From assembly GCF_947502065.1 (NCBI RefSeq), contig NZ_CANMYE010000002.1, positions 310,001 through 374,000 on the forward strand: 64,000 nt of DNA, given 5' to 3'. The first letter of the stretch is position 1. Each line of letters starts with the position of its first letter. The DNA comes from an uncultured Pseudoteredinibacter sp. GTDB taxonomy: Bacteria; Pseudomonadota; Gammaproteobacteria; Pseudomonadales; Cellvibrionaceae. A model generated the notes under the pieces. It was not told the origin of the DNA, searched no databases, and saw only the letters and a program-made list of their open reading frames with translations. Position numbers and translations under genes: made by a program. This document shows, piece by piece, positions 63,035-64,000 of this stretch.

Positions 63035-64000
63035 GGCAGCACCACCTCATCTATTTTTTTAGATGCAACATGTAAAAGCCGCGATTTGGTTTGTGATATC
63101 AACGCCTGAAACTCCATTAGTTTCGGCTCCCAATATGATTGCCAGCGCTCGTTATTTTCGTATATCAACCTCGGCCTTTCTTGAATCAAATAACGCTCCC
63201 AAGCTAACCACTCAGCAACTAAATCTGGTGAGCTAAATATGACTCGTTTGGCATCACAGTCAATGCAACTGAGCAAGCTGGAGCAGTCACGCTGAGCTTC
63301 ATTCTCACTGGCGCAGAAATAACCACTCCCTGTCCGCTTCATCTCACCGTCTGATCGCTCATCAAGCAGGAAACGCTGAAACTCTTGCTGTCGTCGCAAC
63401 TGTACAGCCTGCGTCTCAACACCCTCTACATAACCTCGCGTTGTTGAACTGTTTTTATGATGCAGGTCGTGCTGTATCTGGTAGATACTCTTGCCCGACA
63501 ACTTCTTCAAATATGCGTGAGTAGGGCGAAAATTTTCTCCTGTCACAAGCTCCACAAGAGGGTTCAATATTGCGTAACGCTCCGCAGCTTTCTTGATAGC
63601 ACGACGAACTAGACGCGCTGAAGTAGAGGGGTCAAATTTACGAACAATACAAGCCGGTCCTGATGCCGGGGTGTATGACACAAAGAGTTCAGGACACTCT
63701 TTCTTAAGATGCTCCTTGCCACCTGGGACAAGAGGCAGGAGCTCACCAATGCGATTAGCTAAACTAGAAAATGCTCTAACAGTAAAGTCAGACTTAGGTA
63801 GGGCGACCGGTTTGGCTCCACCACGCCTCTTCCCAACAAACACATCAACATAGCCTTTTTCCAGAGCCGGGGCACAGCAGTCTAAATACATATATGACCT
63901 TAGCCCATCGACATTTGGGCACAACCTCTCGTCAGCAAGCCCAAGCAGAAAGTACGGCTGTAAGCTAATTGTGGTCGGAAAGAACGCTCCTCTGACTCTT
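63022..64000 (-). CDS. Tyrosine recombinase, TnpA-like (first of the trio), partial
   Basis: The frame is open to the window edge, so the N-terminus is missing; about 325 residues are visible. The catalytic C-terminal half shows F-R-P-T-H-A-Y-L-K-K-L-S-G and D-L-H-H-K-N-S-S-T-T-R-G-Y-V, with the nucleophilic tyrosine. It is followed by a cysteine-containing tail (C-I-D-C-D-A-K). The HxxR box reads H-A-Y-L-K and may be atypical. Overlap with the next recombinase gene shows the three genes are one translationally coupled operon. Confidence 0.75.
   Translation of the reverse strand, partial: RVRGAFFPTTISLQPYFLLGLADERLCPNVDGLRSYMYLDCCAPALEKGYVDVFVGKRRGGAKPVALPKSDFTVRAFSSLANRIGELLPLVPGGKEHLKKECPELFVSYTPASGPACIVRKFDPSTSARLVRRAIKKAAERYAILNPLVELVTGENFRPTHAYLKKLSGKSIYQIQHDLHHKNSSTTRGYVEGVETQAVQLRRQQEFQRFLLDERSDGEMKRTGSGYFCASENEAQRDCSSLLSCIDCDAKRVIFSSPDLVAEWLAWERYLIQERPRLIYENNERWQSYWEPKLMEFQALISQTKSRLLHVASKKIDEVVLPWIS

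Overview
The window is chromosomal DNA of a Gram-negative gammaproteobacterium, most likely a marine heterotroph of the Cellvibrionales/Spongiibacteraceae type. This is inferred from gene content: fabA-fabB, rplU-rpmA-obgE with divergent ispB, the hdfR/maoP divergent pair, a LexA-controlled yebG, a complete class GN (marine proteobacterial) sortase system, DUF3604 proteins and an IPTL-CTERM surface protein. No rRNA, tRNA or CRISPR array was seen.

Layout. 1-5.3 kb: D-alanine metabolism (the end of a D-amino acid aminotransferase, then alr), an SDR, a LysR regulator and an iron alcohol dehydrogenase. 5.3-14.6 kb: a hairpin-rich intergenic element, yebG behind a near-perfect LexA box, then a leftward cluster (two tandem DUF3604 proteins, a membrane-anchored PPIase, a HupE/UreJ-like protein, an amine oxidase) and pdsO. 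14.7-21.9 kb: hdfR divergent from maoP; maoP is followed by a GshB-like ATP-grasp ligase and a fusion of an N-formylglutamate amidohydrolase-like domain with a QEGLA (DUF1704) peptidase, then an M14-like deacylase, an HCCA-isomerase/DsbA-type protein and a DUF1223 protein. 21.9-27.8 kb: class GN sortase, its VIT/vWA target, and the dedicated response regulator and kinase. 27.9-34.8 kb: rpsT, a LapG-like cysteine protease, a possible double-glycine bacteriocin with a candidate immunity protein, and an RND efflux pair. 35-51 kb: mostly housekeeping genes (HisC-like aminotransferase, proB, obgE, rpmA, rplU, ispB, a large DUF11/IPTL-CTERM protein, cpsG, fabA, fabB, an acyl-CoA synthetase and a degenerate RmlD-like protein).

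51.3-59.9 kb is AT-rich accessory DNA. It carries a leftward transport operon: a CvaB/RaxB-like ABC exporter that has lost its N-terminus, an HlyD adaptor, and a MacB-like ATPase plus FtsX-type permease. Immediately upstream is a 58-codon remnant of a radical SAM peptide maturase that is too short to appear among longer ORFs. I read this as the wreck of a RiPP biosynthesis/export cluster. An orphan integrase N-terminus lies next to it. At the right edge, upstream of ssb, is a translationally coupled Tn554-like recombinase trio that runs off the window.

The most unusual structure is non-coding: three tandem ~153-bp units at 38731-39175, between obgE and rpmA. Each folds into the same four hairpins, with stems that change by compensating substitutions while GGA-bearing and CTAA loops stay constant. 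A simpler relative with three GGA-loop hairpins sits at 5433-5524. Long perfect inverted repeats with a shared GGGGTCAGA terminus occur at 35050-35078 and 48613-48679.
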